From Polynucleobacter sp. Latsch14-2 (GTDB lineage Bacteria; Pseudomonadota; Gammaproteobacteria; Burkholderiales; Burkholderiaceae): a stretch of DNA of 64,000 nt. This document shows positions 8,302 to 17,637 of this stretch, piece by piece; positions within the stretch are counted from its first letter, which is position 1, and every line of letters begins with the position of its first letter. Made by a program: the position numbers and the translations under genes. The notes below the pieces were generated by a model. It was not told where the DNA came from, ran no database searches, and saw nothing but the letters and a program-made list of their open reading frames with translations. Where the stretch lies: positions 16,006 through 80,005 of the forward strand of contig NZ_JACVPL010000012.1 of the NCBI RefSeq assembly GCF_018881925.1. The letters are read 5' to 3'.

Positions 8302-9208
8302 GGCGCCCCCAAAGCAAGCATCGCATTATCAACTGCCTTTTAGCCACCTCCTTCTAGCATTGGCAATTGTGGCGGTATGGGGTACCAATTTTGTCGTGAT
8401 TAAGATGTCCTTGGCTAGCTTTCCACCATTTCTGTTTGCTGCACTACGCTATGCCTTTGCCTTGTTGCCCGTAGTCTTTTTTGTAGCTAAGCCTAAAGTG
8501 CCCTGGAGCAATCTCTGTGTGTATGGGGTAGCGGTTGGGGTAGGGCAGTTCGGGGTGCTTTACTTCGCTATTAATGGCCACATTTCTCCAGGATTGGCTT
8601 CTTTGGTGATCCAGACCCAGGTGTTTTTTACGATTGGCTTTGCCATGTTTTTTGCTAATGAAAAGCTTCGGCTATATCAAGCAGTAGCGGTAGGGGTGGC
8701 CATGATCGGCCTAGGAATTATTGCAGTGCACACAGACTCTACAACTACTGTCTTGGGGCTGGCTTTAGTGGTGTTAGCTGGTTTCTCATGGGGAATAGCT
8801 AACACCGCCAGTCGCCGTGCCGGATCTATCAATATGTTCTCGTATGTAGTTTGGGCCAGTGCTTTTGCTGTCCCCCCATTAGTTCTGATTTCGTTTGTGT
8901 TTGAAGGAGGGTGGGAATCCATCTCCTATTCAATGGCTGCCGCTCCACCCGGGGCTTGGCTTGGGGTGCTCTGGCAGGCCTGGGGTAATACCCTTTTTGG
9001 CTATGCTGCGTGGGGCTGGTTGCTTTCCAAGCACCCAGCTGCGGTAGTGGCACCTGCCCCTCTATTGGTACCCATATTTGGCATGGGGTCATCCGCTTTT
9101 TTCTTGGACGAGTCCTTGCCGATCTGGAAAATCCTTGCCGCTGGATTGGTTATAGCCGGCTTGATGGTGAATTTATTCTGGCCAAATCTAAAGCGTAGGC
9201 TAATGTAA
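8294..9208 (+). CDS. EamA-family (DMT superfamily) metabolite exporter
   Basis: The preferred start is GTG 8294, which overlaps the TAA of the GMC gene (8299-8301) and gives about 304 residues (MNKAPPKQASHYQ). Ten hydrophobic segments follow, arranged as two five-helix EamA repeats; the first contains WGTNFVVIKMSL, the second WGIANTASRRAG. Family members export amino acids, nucleotides or other small metabolites. Overlap with the oxidoreductase gene points to one operon, perhaps exporting its product or a related compound; that link is inference. Confidence 0.83.
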   Translation: MNKAPPKQASHYQLPFSHLLLALAIVAVWGTNFVVIKMSLASFPPFLFAALRYAFALLPVVFFVAKPKVPWSNLCVYGVAVGVGQFGVLYFAINGHISPGLASLVIQTQVFFTIGFAMFFANEKLRLYQAVAVGVAMIGLGIIAVHTDSTTTVLGLALVVLAGFSWGIANTASRRAGSINMFSYVVWASAFAVPPLVLISFVFEGGWESISYSMAAAPPGAWLGVLWQAWGNTLFGYAAWGWLLSKHPAAVVAPAPLLVPIFGMGSSAFFLDESLPIWKILAAGLVIAGLMVNLFWPNLKRRLM

Positions 9209-9325
9209 AACCCTAATACAAAGCACTTTTTTTGCGCTAGCATTAACAGTAAGATAAGCCTTCGATATAAGCTTTATCAATAAAACAGTATTTATTTAAT
9301 TAGTAACTTTAGTCATGGAGACTTT

Positions 9326-10513
9326 ATGAATATTCGTCATCACATTTTTGCAGTAGCTGCTGCTGCAATGCTTACCACCGGCGCATACGCTGCTGATATC
9401 AAAGTTGGTGTTATTGGCCCATTTACAGGCGGCTCATCATCCATGGGCGTCAGCATGCGAGATGGCGTGCGTTTAGCTACTAAAGAAATTAATGCTGCTG
9501 GTGGCATTAACGGCAACAAAATCGTTCTAGTTGAGCGAGATGATGAAGCTAAAAATGAGCGCGGCGTGCAAATTGCACAAGAATTTGTTAACAACGAAAA
9601 AGTAGTTGCTACATTGGGTTACATCAACACTGGAGTTGCATTGGCTTCCCAGCGCTTTTTCCAGGAAGCAAAGATTCCTGTCATCAATAACGTTGCTACA
9701 GGCACATTGATTACTAGTCAATTTCCGAATGCAGCAGAAAATTATGTATTTCGTACATCTGCTGCTGACAACATTCAAGCCCCAATGATTGCTAAAGAAG
9801 CAGTTGAAAAGCGTGGCTTGAAAAAAGTGGCGATTTTGGCTGACTCTACTGGCTATGGCCAATTGGGCCGTGAGGATTTAGAAAAAGCATTGAAGAAGTA
9901 TGGCGTTACTCCAGTTGCGATTGAGAAATTCAATATTGGTGACGTTGATATGACATCACAGCTACTCAAGGCTAAGAATGCTGGCGCAGAAGTAGTTTTG
10001 ACCTACGCAATTGGACCTGAGTTGGCGCAAATTGCTAACGGTATGGCTAAGTTGGGCTGGAAGAAGCCAATGATTGGTAGCTGGACATTATCTATGGCTA
10101 GCTTTATTGATACTGCTGGTAAAAACGGTAACGGTGCAACAATGCCAGAAACCTTTATTCAGGTTGGTAACACTCCAAAGCGCAAAGCATTTATTGATGC
10201 CTATTTAAAAGAGTTCAAGCCTAAGAATGGCATTATTGCTTCCCCAGTTTCTGCTGCTCAAGGTTACGACTCTGTTTACTTGTTGGCTGCTGCAATTAAG
10301 CAAGCTGGCGGCACAGATGGACCAAAAATTCTTGGCGCATTGCAAACCTTGAATACACCATTGGAAGGTGTTGTTACAACTTATAACAAGCCTTATAGCC
10401 AAACTGACCATGAGGCCATCACAGAGCAAGATGTAGTGATGGGTATTGTGGAGAATGGCCGTGTTGAGTTCTTGAATGCTGAAGATGCTACTAAGGGCAC
10501 TAAGAAGAAGTAA
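9326..10513 (+). CDS. ABC transporter substrate-binding protein, LivK-like
   Basis: 395 residues. A Sec signal peptide (residues 1-22, ending AYAAD) precedes a Peripla_BP_6-type domain: IKVGVIGPFTGGSSSMG, then AAGGINGNKI and ATLGYINTGVALAS. It captures a small ligand in the periplasm for the LivH/LivMG/LivF proteins that follow. The RBS is GGAGA, 6 bases before the ATG. An 11-bp hairpin lies between this gene and the permease gene, which would give more binding protein than permease. Residues around the pocket cannot be read for ligand choice: branched-chain amino acids are the default, but aromatic acids, urea or amides are possible in this family. Confidence 0.87.
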   Translation: MNIRHHIFAVAAAAMLTTGAYAADIKVGVIGPFTGGSSSMGVSMRDGVRLATKEINAAGGINGNKIVLVERDDEAKNERGVQIAQEFVNNEKVVATLGYINTGVALASQRFFQEAKIPVINNVATGTLITSQFPNAAENYVFRTSAADNIQAPMIAKEAVEKRGLKKVAILADSTGYGQLGREDLEKALKKYGVTPVAIEKFNIGDVDMTSQLLKAKNAGAEVVLTYAIGPELAQIANGMAKLGWKKPMIGSWTLSMASFIDTAGKNGNGATMPETFIQVGNTPKRKAFIDAYLKEFKPKNGIIASPVSAAQGYDSVYLLAAAIKQAGGTDGPKILGALQTLNTPLEGVVTTYNKPYSQTDHEAITEQDVVMGIVENGRVEFLNAEDATKGTKKK

Positions 10514-10574
10514 GTTTGGCAAGGCGACTGGGTACGTCTTGATGGCCTATTCTGTGTCGCATCATTGCTAATGT

Positions 10575-10605
10575 CAAAACGCCGCCTATAAAGCGGCGTT
10601 TTGCT
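10575..10605 (+). terminator. Hairpin between binding-protein and permease genes
   Basis: An 11-bp perfect stem CAAAACGCCGC / GCGGCGTTTTG with a 7-base loop (CTATAAA). It has an A tract before and T4 in the stem end, so it may act as a partial terminator or mRNA 3'-end protector within the operon. Confidence 0.75.
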
Positions 10606-10659
10606 TACAATGTCAAATTCTTTAATAAAAACAGTTTTAAGCATTTTTGGGTCTAGACA

Positions 10660-11538
10660 ATGGAAATCCTTGCACAAATCCTTTCGAGCGGTATAGCAGT
10701 GGGCATGATCTATGCGGTCATTGCTTTCGGCTTCCAGCTCACCTTTGCCACATCGGGCACCCTGAACTTCGGTCAAGGTGAAGCTTTGATGTTGGGCGCC
10801 TTGGTTGGCCTTACTTGTGTAGATACCTTAGGCATGAACTACTGGTTGATGATTCCAGTGGTGTGTTTATTCGGCATGCTCCAAGGTGGATTTGTCGAGT
10901 TGATTGGCGTGCGCCCTGCGATCAAAATTAAATCAGAGTTCGGCTGGATTATGTCCACCATTGCGCTGGGTATTATTTTTAAAAACGTTGCGGAAAATAT
11001 TTGGGGTCGTGATGCATTGCCGTTCCCATCCCCGTTGAGCAGTGACCCATTAAATTTCTTGGGCGCAAATATCATGCCAATGGAAATTTTGGTGGTAGTT
11101 GGTGCGCTCGTGATGATGTTGCTTGTCGAGTTCTTTAATCGCAAAACAATTTATGGTAAAGCGGTTGTTGCAACGGCTAATGATCGTGATGCAGCAGGTC
11201 TGATGGGCATTAATACCAGTCTGGTAATTACTTTTTCCTACGCACTTTCTTCTTTAACAGCAGCATTTGCGGGCATCTTGATCGCGCCCTTGACCTTGAC
11301 GGGTGCGACCATGGGTGGTGCCCTAGGTTTAAAGGCTTTCGCGGTGGCGATCATTGGTGGTCTTTCAAGCGGCCTTGGCATTATTGTTGGCGGTTTGATT
11401 TTAGGAATCATTGAGACTGCTACTGGCTTTTATATTTCGACAGGCTACAAAGATGTACCTGGCTTGATCTTGCTGTTGCTCGTACTTGCGTACAAGCCAT
11501 CAGGTCTCTTTGGTAAATCTGCAATTAAGAAAGTTTAA
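10660..11538 (+). CDS. livH: ABC transporter permease, LivH type
   Basis: 292 residues with eight or so hydrophobic segments. It has the LivH hallmarks: ILSSGIAVGMIYAVIAFGF at the start, LNFGQGEALMLGA near residue 37, and AGILIAPLTL with the following GLKAFAVAIIGGLSSGLG coupling loop near residue 225. It forms the inner-membrane channel together with the LivM half of the next gene, whose ATG begins 3 bp after this stop codon. Ligand as for the upstream binding protein. Confidence 0.88.
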   Translation: MEILAQILSSGIAVGMIYAVIAFGFQLTFATSGTLNFGQGEALMLGALVGLTCVDTLGMNYWLMIPVVCLFGMLQGGFVELIGVRPAIKIKSEFGWIMSTIALGIIFKNVAENIWGRDALPFPSPLSSDPLNFLGANIMPMEILVVVGALVMMLLVEFFNRKTIYGKAVVATANDRDAAGLMGINTSLVITFSYALSSLTAAFAGILIAPLTLTGATMGGALGLKAFAVAIIGGLSSGLGIIVGGLILGIIETATGFYISTGYKDVPGLILLLLVLAYKPSGLFGKSAIKKV

Positions 11539-11540
11539 TA

Positions 11541-13469
11541 ATGAAATTGAAGGCTCACCTTCCTCTATTAATTGCAATAGTTGCCCTCTTTTGTTTGCCG
11601 CTATTGATTCATAATCCTTATTACATTCACTTAGCTGAAACGATCCTGATTTACACCATTTTGTTGTTTGGTTTGGATATCGTTGTCGGTTATGTCGGTC
11701 AAGTGTCTTTAGGGCATGCAGGTCTTTTCGGGATTGGCTCTTATACAGTCGGCATTTTGTTTTTCCATCTAGGTTGGCCAATTTGGGCAACCCTGCCTGC
11801 ATCCATCATCGTGACGGCTATCTTTGGCGGCATTTTGGCTTTGCCTGCCTTGAAGGTAATTGGACCATATTTGGCGATGGTCACCTTGGCATTTGGAACG
11901 ATTGCCCAGATCATGATTAATGAGATGAGTTGGCTGACTGAAGGTCCTGTGGGCATTAAGCTCACAAGACCAGAGATCATGGGCGTACCGATGACTAAAG
12001 CCGAGTATTTCTGGCTGGTCTCAGCAGTCATGATCTTGGCATTAATTGTGATTGATCGTTTTGTAAAGTCACAAATGGGTCGCGCATTTGAAGCTCTGCG
12101 AGATAGTCCTGTAGCTTGCGATTGTATGGGCGTATCCGTTTATCGCTTTAAGGTGATTGCATTCGTGATTAGTGCTGGTTTCGCAGGTTTAGCTGGTGGC
12201 TTATATGCTTATTCAGAGCAGTACATTTCACCAAATACCTATATCAATGAGTTGGCCGTATTATTTTTATTAGCCATCATCATGGGTGGACGTAAGTCAC
12301 GTTTAGGTGCAGTCATTGGTGCTGCCATTATTGTTCTGCTGCCAAAATTACTTGACGACATTCAGTTATTCCGCATTGTTGCATCCATCATTGCTCTCGT
12401 AGTAGTCGTTGGCGCTGCAATATTATTTGCCAAGAAATTAACTACTGCACGTCGAGTTGCCATACCCTTGGCTGGCGTAGTGGGCTTAGCGGCTTTTTCA
12501 TTTTGGCTGGATAATATTTCTGACTGGCGTTTAAGCATCTTCGGTTTCATGATTTTGCTGGTGGTCTATTACTTGCAGAACGGTATTGTTGGTTTTGCAA
12601 AGAGCTTTTATCAGTCGATCGCAGGTAAGGCTAAAACAAGCCGTGGCGAGACCGCCCAAGAGGTAGATGATTCGATCAGCTTCATTAGTTCGGTTGCCAA
12701 CCAAAATACAGGCGCTGAACTCTTACAGGTGGACTCCGTCTTAATGCAATTTGGCGGTTTGAAGGCACTCAATAATGTCAGCTTAAGTATTAAACGTGGC
12801 ACCATTCATGGTTTGATTGGTCCTAACGGCTCTGGCAAGAGCACCATGATGAACGTGCTGACCGGCATTTACATGCCAACTAGTGGCAATGTTTTATTTT
12901 CCGGCCAAAGCGTGGTTGGTAAGACCTCTTCTGATATTGCTTTATCGGGAATTGCGCGTACATTCCAAAATGTGCAGTTGTTTGGCGAAATGACGGCCAT
13001 CCAAAATATTTTGGTTGGACTCCATCACACCTTCAAATCGAATATGGTGGAGATTGCACTTCACTTGCCGCGCTATAACAAAGAAGAAGCTGAGGCTCAC
13101 GCAAGAGCATTAGCGCTCTTGAAATTTGTTGGCCTTGAGGATTTGGCTAATGAAGAGGCGCGCAATCTGCCGTATGGTAAGCAGCGCCTCTTAGAGATTG
13201 CACGCGCCTTAGCGCTTGACCCAGAATTACTCTTATTAGATGAGCCTGCTGCGGGTTTAACAGCCCCTGATATTAAGGAACTTCTACGCATTATTCGGAA
13301 GATTCGTGACAGCGGCATTACCTTTATCTTGATTGAGCATCACATGGATGTAGTGATGTCAGTTTGCGATACCGTTTCTGTGCTGGACTTTGGCCAGAAG
13401 ATTGCAGAGGGTAAACCAGCTGAAGTTCAGGCAGACGAGAAGGTGATTCATGCCTACTTGGGCGCTTAA
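11541..13469 (+). CDS. Fused ABC permease-ATPase, LivM-LivG
   Basis: 642 residues in one open frame. Residues 1 to about 345 are a LivM permease: GLDIVVGYVGQVSLGHAG, then LAMVTLAFGTIAQI and AVLFLLAIIMGGR. A linker of about 45 residues follows. Residues about 395-642 are a LivG ATPase with Walker A GPNGSGKST, signature NLPYGKQRLLEIARAL, Walker B LLLLDEPAAGL, and the H-loop IEHHMDVV. In most bacteria livM and livG are separate genes. Both halves look intact, with no stop or frameshift at the joint, so this is a true fusion. Extra hydrophobic helices (about residues 260-345) close the permease part. Confidence 0.9.
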   Translation: MKLKAHLPLLIAIVALFCLPLLIHNPYYIHLAETILIYTILLFGLDIVVGYVGQVSLGHAGLFGIGSYTVGILFFHLGWPIWATLPASIIVTAIFGGILALPALKVIGPYLAMVTLAFGTIAQIMINEMSWLTEGPVGIKLTRPEIMGVPMTKAEYFWLVSAVMILALIVIDRFVKSQMGRAFEALRDSPVACDCMGVSVYRFKVIAFVISAGFAGLAGGLYAYSEQYISPNTYINELAVLFLLAIIMGGRKSRLGAVIGAAIIVLLPKLLDDIQLFRIVASIIALVVVVGAAILFAKKLTTARRVAIPLAGVVGLAAFSFWLDNISDWRLSIFGFMILLVVYYLQNGIVGFAKSFYQSIAGKAKTSRGETAQEVDDSISFISSVANQNTGAELLQVDSVLMQFGGLKALNNVSLSIKRGTIHGLIGPNGSGKSTMMNVLTGIYMPTSGNVLFSGQSVVGKTSSDIALSGIARTFQNVQLFGEMTAIQNILVGLHHTFKSNMVEIALHLPRYNKEEAEAHARALALLKFVGLEDLANEEARNLPYGKQRLLEIARALALDPELLLLDEPAAGLTAPDIKELLRIIRKIRDSGITFILIEHHMDVVMSVCDTVSVLDFGQKIAEGKPAEVQADEKVIHAYLGA

Positions 13470-13500
13470 CCATTAGAACCATATTGAATCGGTAAATACC

Positions 13501-14229
13501 ATGTTATCTATTAAGAATCTTGAAGCGGGTTACGGCAAAGTTAAAGTTCTTCACGGCATCAGTATTGACGTGCCTAAAGGGCAGGTGATTACTTTGATTG
13601 GATCTAACGGCGCTGGTAAAACAACCACTATGCGCGCCATTACTGGCATGATTAAACCTACTGGTGGCGAAGTGACCCTGGGTGGTGAAAAGATTGATGG
13701 TTATGACTCCCATAAAATTGCTCGATTAGGCTTAGCTCACAGTCCTGAAGGTCGTCGCGTCTTCACGACCATGTCGGTCAATGACAACCTTCTCTTGGGT
13801 GCTTTTCCACGCTTTACTGGCAGCCGCCCCAAGGGTGATATCAAGAATGACCTAGAGCATGCCTTAGAAATGTTCCCTCGTCTAAAAGAGCGTCGCAACC
13901 AGTTGGCTGGTACCTTGTCTGGCGGTGAACAGCAAATGCTAGCGATGGCTCGTGCGGTCATGCTAAACCCAGAAATCATTCTGCTTGATGAGCCATCGAT
14001 GGGTCTTGCTCCGATTTTGGTTGAGGAAGTGTTCAAGATTATTTCTAATCTCAAAGCGCAGGGCGTAACCATGTTGCTAGTGGAGCAGTTTGCGGCAGCG
14101 GCTTTGAAGGTTGCTGACTATGGCTATGTATTGGAAAATGGAAGGATTGCTACCCATGGGCCTGCTAGCAAGCTTCAGGATGATCCTGCTGTGAAGGCTG
14201 CCTACTTAGGTGGTGCCGGCGGTCATTAA
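13501..14229 (+). CDS. livF: ABC transporter ATPase, LivF type
   Basis: 242 residues: Walker A IGSNGAGKTT, Q-loop region HSPEGRRVF, signature LSGGEQQMLAMARAV, Walker B IILLDEPSMGLAP, and the H-loop region LLVEQFAAAAL (Gln-Phe in place of the canonical His, as is usual for LivF). It pairs with the ATPase half of the fused gene. It lies 31 bp after it and is the last gene of the operon, followed by a terminator. Confidence 0.92.
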   Translation: MLSIKNLEAGYGKVKVLHGISIDVPKGQVITLIGSNGAGKTTTMRAITGMIKPTGGEVTLGGEKIDGYDSHKIARLGLAHSPEGRRVFTTMSVNDNLLLGAFPRFTGSRPKGDIKNDLEHALEMFPRLKERRNQLAGTLSGGEQQMLAMARAVMLNPEIILLDEPSMGLAPILVEEVFKIISNLKAQGVTMLLVEQFAAAALKVADYGYVLENGRIATHGPASKLQDDPAVKAAYLGGAGGH

Positions 14230-14252
14230 TCGATTCTCGCCATGTTCAATTG

Positions 14253-14279
14253 AAGGCCCTCTTATCGAGGGCTTTTTCT
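14253..14279 (+). terminator. Rho-independent terminator of the liv-type operon
   Basis: GCCCTC-TTATC-GAGGGC stem followed by TTTTTCTTTT, 26 bp after the livF stop codon. Confidence 0.85.
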
Positions 14280-14360
14280 TTTGGCGGGGTTAAATGGAAG
14301 TGAGCGATACCTTCGCTTGAGGGTGTATTCTGGTGCTAAGACAGAATAAGGAATAAGCAA

Positions 14361-14885
14361 ATGAACATGACTCACTACATGCAATTGCTGGCGAATAATC
14401 AGCCCTGGAATCTGATTCTCTTTATGGCTATCCCGGTGGTTTTAGCCGAAACTTTAGCGATCACCGAGCTATACATCCTCTTTACTCGTAGATTCCATGG
14501 TTTGGTTTGGTCTATCAACCGCATCTCCGGCGCTCTTGTTGGTATATATTTTGTGGGCATTATTTATTATTTAGTCACAACGGCAGTTATTCCAATTACC
14601 AAAGCAGGTGAATGGAGAACAGTGATTGATGTGATTGCGGTGGGCACCTATTTAATTGGCGGGTTACCACTCATCTGGATTGCACTGCAAGAGTTGGGTT
14701 TTGTGAATAAGGCGATGAATCGCGAGGGCAAGCTGAAGATTCATGCTATTTGTGTGGCACTCTTCTTAGTGTTTGGGCATATTGCCATGATTAGCGGCAT
14801 GTTGGATCCCGGTCTCTTGGGGTATCAGCCAGCACACGCGATGGAAATGCCGGCTGCTGAAATGCCGATGACTCATCAGCATTAA
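14361..14885 (+). CDS. Five-helix membrane protein with His/Met-rich tail (DUF6803-like)
   Basis: 174 residues, about five hydrophobic segments (residues 18-42, 55-78, 88-108, 128-148 and a shorter one). The C-terminus is rich in Met and His (HAMEMPAAEMPMTHQH), a composition often seen in proteins that handle copper or other soft metals. I believe it matches the DUF6803 permease-like family but cannot confirm this. It is convergent with the Fur-boxed operon that follows. Metal handling is inference from the tail only. Confidence 0.6.
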   Translation: MNMTHYMQLLANNQPWNLILFMAIPVVLAETLAITELYILFTRRFHGLVWSINRISGALVGIYFVGIIYYLVTTAVIPITKAGEWRTVIDVIAVGTYLIGGLPLIWIALQELGFVNKAMNREGKLKIHAICVALFLVFGHIAMISGMLDPGLLGYQPAHAMEMPAAEMPMTHQH

Positions 14886-14898
14886 AGATTTACTTGGC

Positions 14899-15321
14899 TT
14901 AGCTTGGGTGCAGTCTTCGCTGGGCTAGTACACCATGGAATGTAAATAGGCTAAAAAATAACAATCCAGTAAGCCAGTGGATCAAGATAATGTCATCTCT
15001 TATTGATGCTGGGCCGTAATAAAGCAGGGCGCCAGAAATTGTGAGGATCGATAAAACTATTAATTGGCTAATTCCGCTGATGACCTTTCTGTTTGCTTTT
15101 AGGCCGACCTTTAAATGAAACGGCAGCACTGATCCTAGCGCTAGTGTGGCAATGATGGCTGTTATGCCATGAACAGAAAGCACTGAGTGTGTTCCAAGCC
15201 ATTCTTTTTGTAACGAGAATTGACTCCCAAGTAAGTATGCGATGCCTGATGAGGAGCAGATCAACATCCCTGTAAGAACAAAGTATTTTTGCCAGCTTGC
15301 CATTTTGCCTAAACGACTCAT
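14899..15321 (-). CDS. Four-helix membrane protein with conserved-looking histidines, possible cytochrome b
   Basis: 140 residues with four hydrophobic segments (about 15-33, 47-68, 80-102, 111-131). Histidines sit at or near helix ends (THSVLSVHG, PFHLK, IHWLTG, FTFHG), in positions that could bind two hemes as in small cytochrome b or ferric-reductase-like domains. It is the last gene of a four-gene operon; its ATG overlaps the stop of apbE (ATGA-type, 15318-15321). The context with an FMN-binding protein suggests it passes electrons from quinol to the flavin protein. Heme binding is inferred, not proven. Confidence 0.6.
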   Translation of the reverse strand: MSRLGKMASWQKYFVLTGMLICSSSGIAYLLGSQFSLQKEWLGTHSVLSVHGITAIIATLALGSVLPFHLKVGLKANRKVISGISQLIVLSILTISGALLYYGPASIRDDIILIHWLTGLLFFSLFTFHGVLAQRRLHPS

Positions 15322-16136
15322 ACTTCAATCCTGATCGCTTGTGCCGAGAAATGGGAAAAGCAAGGATGATCCAATTTATTGGAGAGAGCTAAGACTTTGG
15401 TGAGCGCATCTGCATGGATACATTTTTTAGCAACGATCGAAAAAGATTCTGAAAAATGATGCTGAGCTTGATTGATTGGATTCACGATATGACTAGCGGC
15501 ATGACTTTCATGTTTAGAAAAATATAGACCGCTGGTTGCGATAGATCCGTTTTGTAGTTCGCCAATATTGATTAACTCTGAAGGTGAGGCGGGGTTGCGA
15601 ATCCGAATAGACCTCGCTTGATTTCCAAAGACCCTTAGATCACCGCCGGCATTGACATAGCCCGACTCGATTCCATTTGCTAGTAGGCTGTCGACTGCGA
15701 TATCGACTGCGAATCCTTTGGCAATCCCACCTAAGTCTAGACAGAGCGGTTTATGTGAAAAAATGATATTTGAGTCTATAAAGACGAGATCTTCAATTCC
15801 ACCAAATTTAAACGGCAATAAATCTAGATTGTCGGGAAGTAAGCCAGTTGCCACTAGGCGATGCCCAATACCACAGTTAAAAAGACCATTAGATTGCGTG
15901 TATACCTCACGCGCAGTTCTGAGCACTTGAGCAGTCCATGGATGAATCTCAATGCTTTGTAGGTGCGATAGGGCATTGATTTTGGAGAGCTCACTTTGAG
16001 GGTCATGAAAACCCATGAGGGCTTGCACTTTCTCTATAGTGGCAAAGGCTTTATACATAGCATTTTCTTGCGAATGTTTCATTGAGTGAATTGAGATTTC
16101 TACAAAGGTCCCAAGCAGTGGTTTGCAACGGGTCAT
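15318..16136 (-). CDS. apbE: FAD:protein FMN transferase ApbE
   Basis: 272 residues. ApbE attaches FMN covalently to a Thr or Ser of target proteins outside the cytoplasm, using FAD as donor. Visible family motifs are LGTFVEISI at the start, FNCGIGHRLVATG mid-protein, LDLGGIAKGFAVDIA with the catalytic glycine-rich turn, and VNAGGDLRVFG. No signal peptide or lipobox is seen in the chosen start (MTRCKPLLGTF), unlike most ApbE lipoproteins. It overlaps both neighbours by 4 bp, and the upstream gene encodes a likely substrate with a flavinylation-type motif. The pairing makes the functional call strong. Confidence 0.87.
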   Translation of the reverse strand: MTRCKPLLGTFVEISIHSMKHSQENAMYKAFATIEKVQALMGFHDPQSELSKINALSHLQSIEIHPWTAQVLRTAREVYTQSNGLFNCGIGHRLVATGLLPDNLDLLPFKFGGIEDLVFIDSNIIFSHKPLCLDLGGIAKGFAVDIAVDSLLANGIESGYVNAGGDLRVFGNQARSIRIRNPASPSELINIGELQNGSIATSGLYFSKHESHAASHIVNPINQAQHHFSESFSIVAKKCIHADALTKVLALSNKLDHPCFSHFSAQAIRIEV

Positions 16137-16675
16137 TTGCTTTGAGGCTTCTTCAGGGCTTGGTCATAGAAGGCCAGAACTCGTTTCACACCATCAGTGA
16201 TGTGCTTGCAAGATAGGGTGGCACCGCCAATATTTTGAATATCTTGATTAAGCTTGACAGGGTCGCTAGCCGTCTTGCCTATAAATTGCTGTCGCCAATG
16301 TGCTTCGGCGACCTCGTATCCATAAGACTCGATGTACTCTAATATTTCGATGCTTTGTACGCTACCAGCGGGGGTAAGCCCCACCGCATAAGTAATCATT
16401 TCATGTTTACCAACCACTTCATCCACTATGAGCCAACTACCATCTGACCCCTTCCAGACTCGGTCACCTTGAAATGGATGGCGAATGCTAGAGGCGCTAC
16501 GCATCTTATCCTGCAGATCTGCCGTAATTAGAATGGGATTTTTAGTGAATGGTTTATTGGGAAAAATCAGCTTCTGCGCTTGTTCAATCGAAAGATAAAT
16601 CTTTGCTTGCGCAATGATGGGGGCTGAAGCCATAGCTAGACCTGCAACAACAAAGTGGTTGGGTTTCCAATTCAT
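16133..16675 (-). CDS. Periplasmic FMN-binding domain protein, likely ApbE substrate
   Basis: 180 residues with a signal-like N-terminus (VVAGLAMASAPIIAQA, to about residue 24). The C-terminal half is an FMN-binding (NqrC/RnfG-like) domain. The flavinylation motif is seen as GGATLSCKHITDGV, with T153 as the expected FMN-linked residue. Such single-domain proteins carry electrons in the periplasm. The gene lies between a predicted outer membrane protein gene (18 bp away) and apbE (4-bp overlap). Reading the locus as an iron-regulated flavin electron-transfer chain is inference. Confidence 0.8.
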   Translation of the reverse strand: MNWKPNHFVVAGLAMASAPIIAQAKIYLSIEQAQKLIFPNKPFTKNPILITADLQDKMRSASSIRHPFQGDRVWKGSDGSWLIVDEVVGKHEMITYAVGLTPAGSVQSIEILEYIESYGYEVAEAHWRQQFIGKTASDPVKLNQDIQNIGGATLSCKHITDGVKRVLAFYDQALKKPQSK

Positions 16676-16693
16676 GATGATTGTGCGCTCACA

Positions 16694-17608
16694 CTAGTTC
16701 AGTGGAAATCCGACTTTGACAATAAATTCATTAACTGAATGGCTATCCCACACTCGGGCATTGGAGCATTCTGCTTCACCACCACCCATACAGTTACCAC
16801 CTTTTAATTGATAGCGCCAAGCTCCTGTAACCCACCAGTCTTTGGCGGCATAGTGCATATTGGGCCCAACGAAAGTAGCCCTTTGGACTTGGTTGCGTAA
16901 ATTTAATTCTGAGTAATCATTGTGCAGACGCGCCTCAACACCGGCTGACCATTTCGGTGCAAATCGATAACTGGCTCCGACCAAGAAATCCATCATGGAT
17001 TCGGGCACATTGCCGTTCTCGATAAATTTGAGACGCTCATTGGCTAGCACTACATTGCCTGCCAATATCAGTCGATCATCAATGAAATTCGATTGCAGTA
17101 AGAGTCGCGCTTCAATTTCATCTTTGTTTCTCCCCCAAGTGGGTTCTAAATAAAGCCCTACTCCAACTGGTGATGTCACGGGGTTAGTGATACGGTAGAT
17201 GGCCTCTAGTGACCCACCCTCTATGCCACTCTTCCTGTAAGCGGTGCTGGGATCATGGCTAGATGGTACGCCATAGCCTCCAGTGCAGGTAGGGCTATCT
17301 CCACAAGCTTCTGGATTTGTATAGTTTTGATTGGCATTGGTGTAATAGGAGTTGATGTAGCCGGCAACCTGCAAATCATTTGTGAGTCCGTACTCAAGCT
17401 CTGATCGCGCAGTCCATGCCTCATAAGTTCCAGAAGATTGCTGTTGATTGAGTTGAAGTCGTTGCTCAAATTCCCACTTTCCCTTAGGCTGAAGATCAAG
17501 GGTGTAAATCCAGCCAAATGCTCCTTCACCTGCATGTGCAAAAGAGAAATGGAGTGCCGTCGCCAAGAGTATGGAAAACGCGATGAGTCTTTTGATAGTT
17601 AATTTCAT
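16694..17608 (-). CDS. Predicted outer-membrane beta-barrel protein (DUF6662-like)
   Basis: The start ATG at 17606-17608 gives 304 residues with a clean signal peptide (MKLTIKRLIAF...FAHA, GEGAFGW follows). A longer TTG-start form from 17662 would place 18 extra polar residues before the signal and is rejected. The mature part alternates polar and aromatic residues in short strands (KWEFEQRLQLNQQ, RSELEYGLTNDLQVAGYI, YRFAPKWSAGVEAR) and ends in a hydrophobic strand, as in outer membrane barrels. Four cysteines in two clusters are notable. First gene of the Fur-boxed operon. I think it belongs to DUF6662; function unknown. Confidence 0.65.
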   Translation of the reverse strand: MKLTIKRLIAFSILLATALHFSFAHAGEGAFGWIYTLDLQPKGKWEFEQRLQLNQQQSSGTYEAWTARSELEYGLTNDLQVAGYINSYYTNANQNYTNPEACGDSPTCTGGYGVPSSHDPSTAYRKSGIEGGSLEAIYRITNPVTSPVGVGLYLEPTWGRNKDEIEARLLLQSNFIDDRLILAGNVVLANERLKFIENGNVPESMMDFLVGASYRFAPKWSAGVEARLHNDYSELNLRNQVQRATFVGPNMHYAAKDWWVTGAWRYQLKGGNCMGGGEAECSNARVWDSHSVNEFIVKVGFPLN

Positions 17609-17637
17609 GGGTTCCGTTTGGTTGGTGAATAAATCTA

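Noticed and set aside
10393..10776. Reverse-strand open frame of 127 codons across the binding-protein end and the livH start
   Set aside because: Its product has no family-like motifs, it lies antisense to two well-supported genes, and it crosses the 11-bp hairpin.
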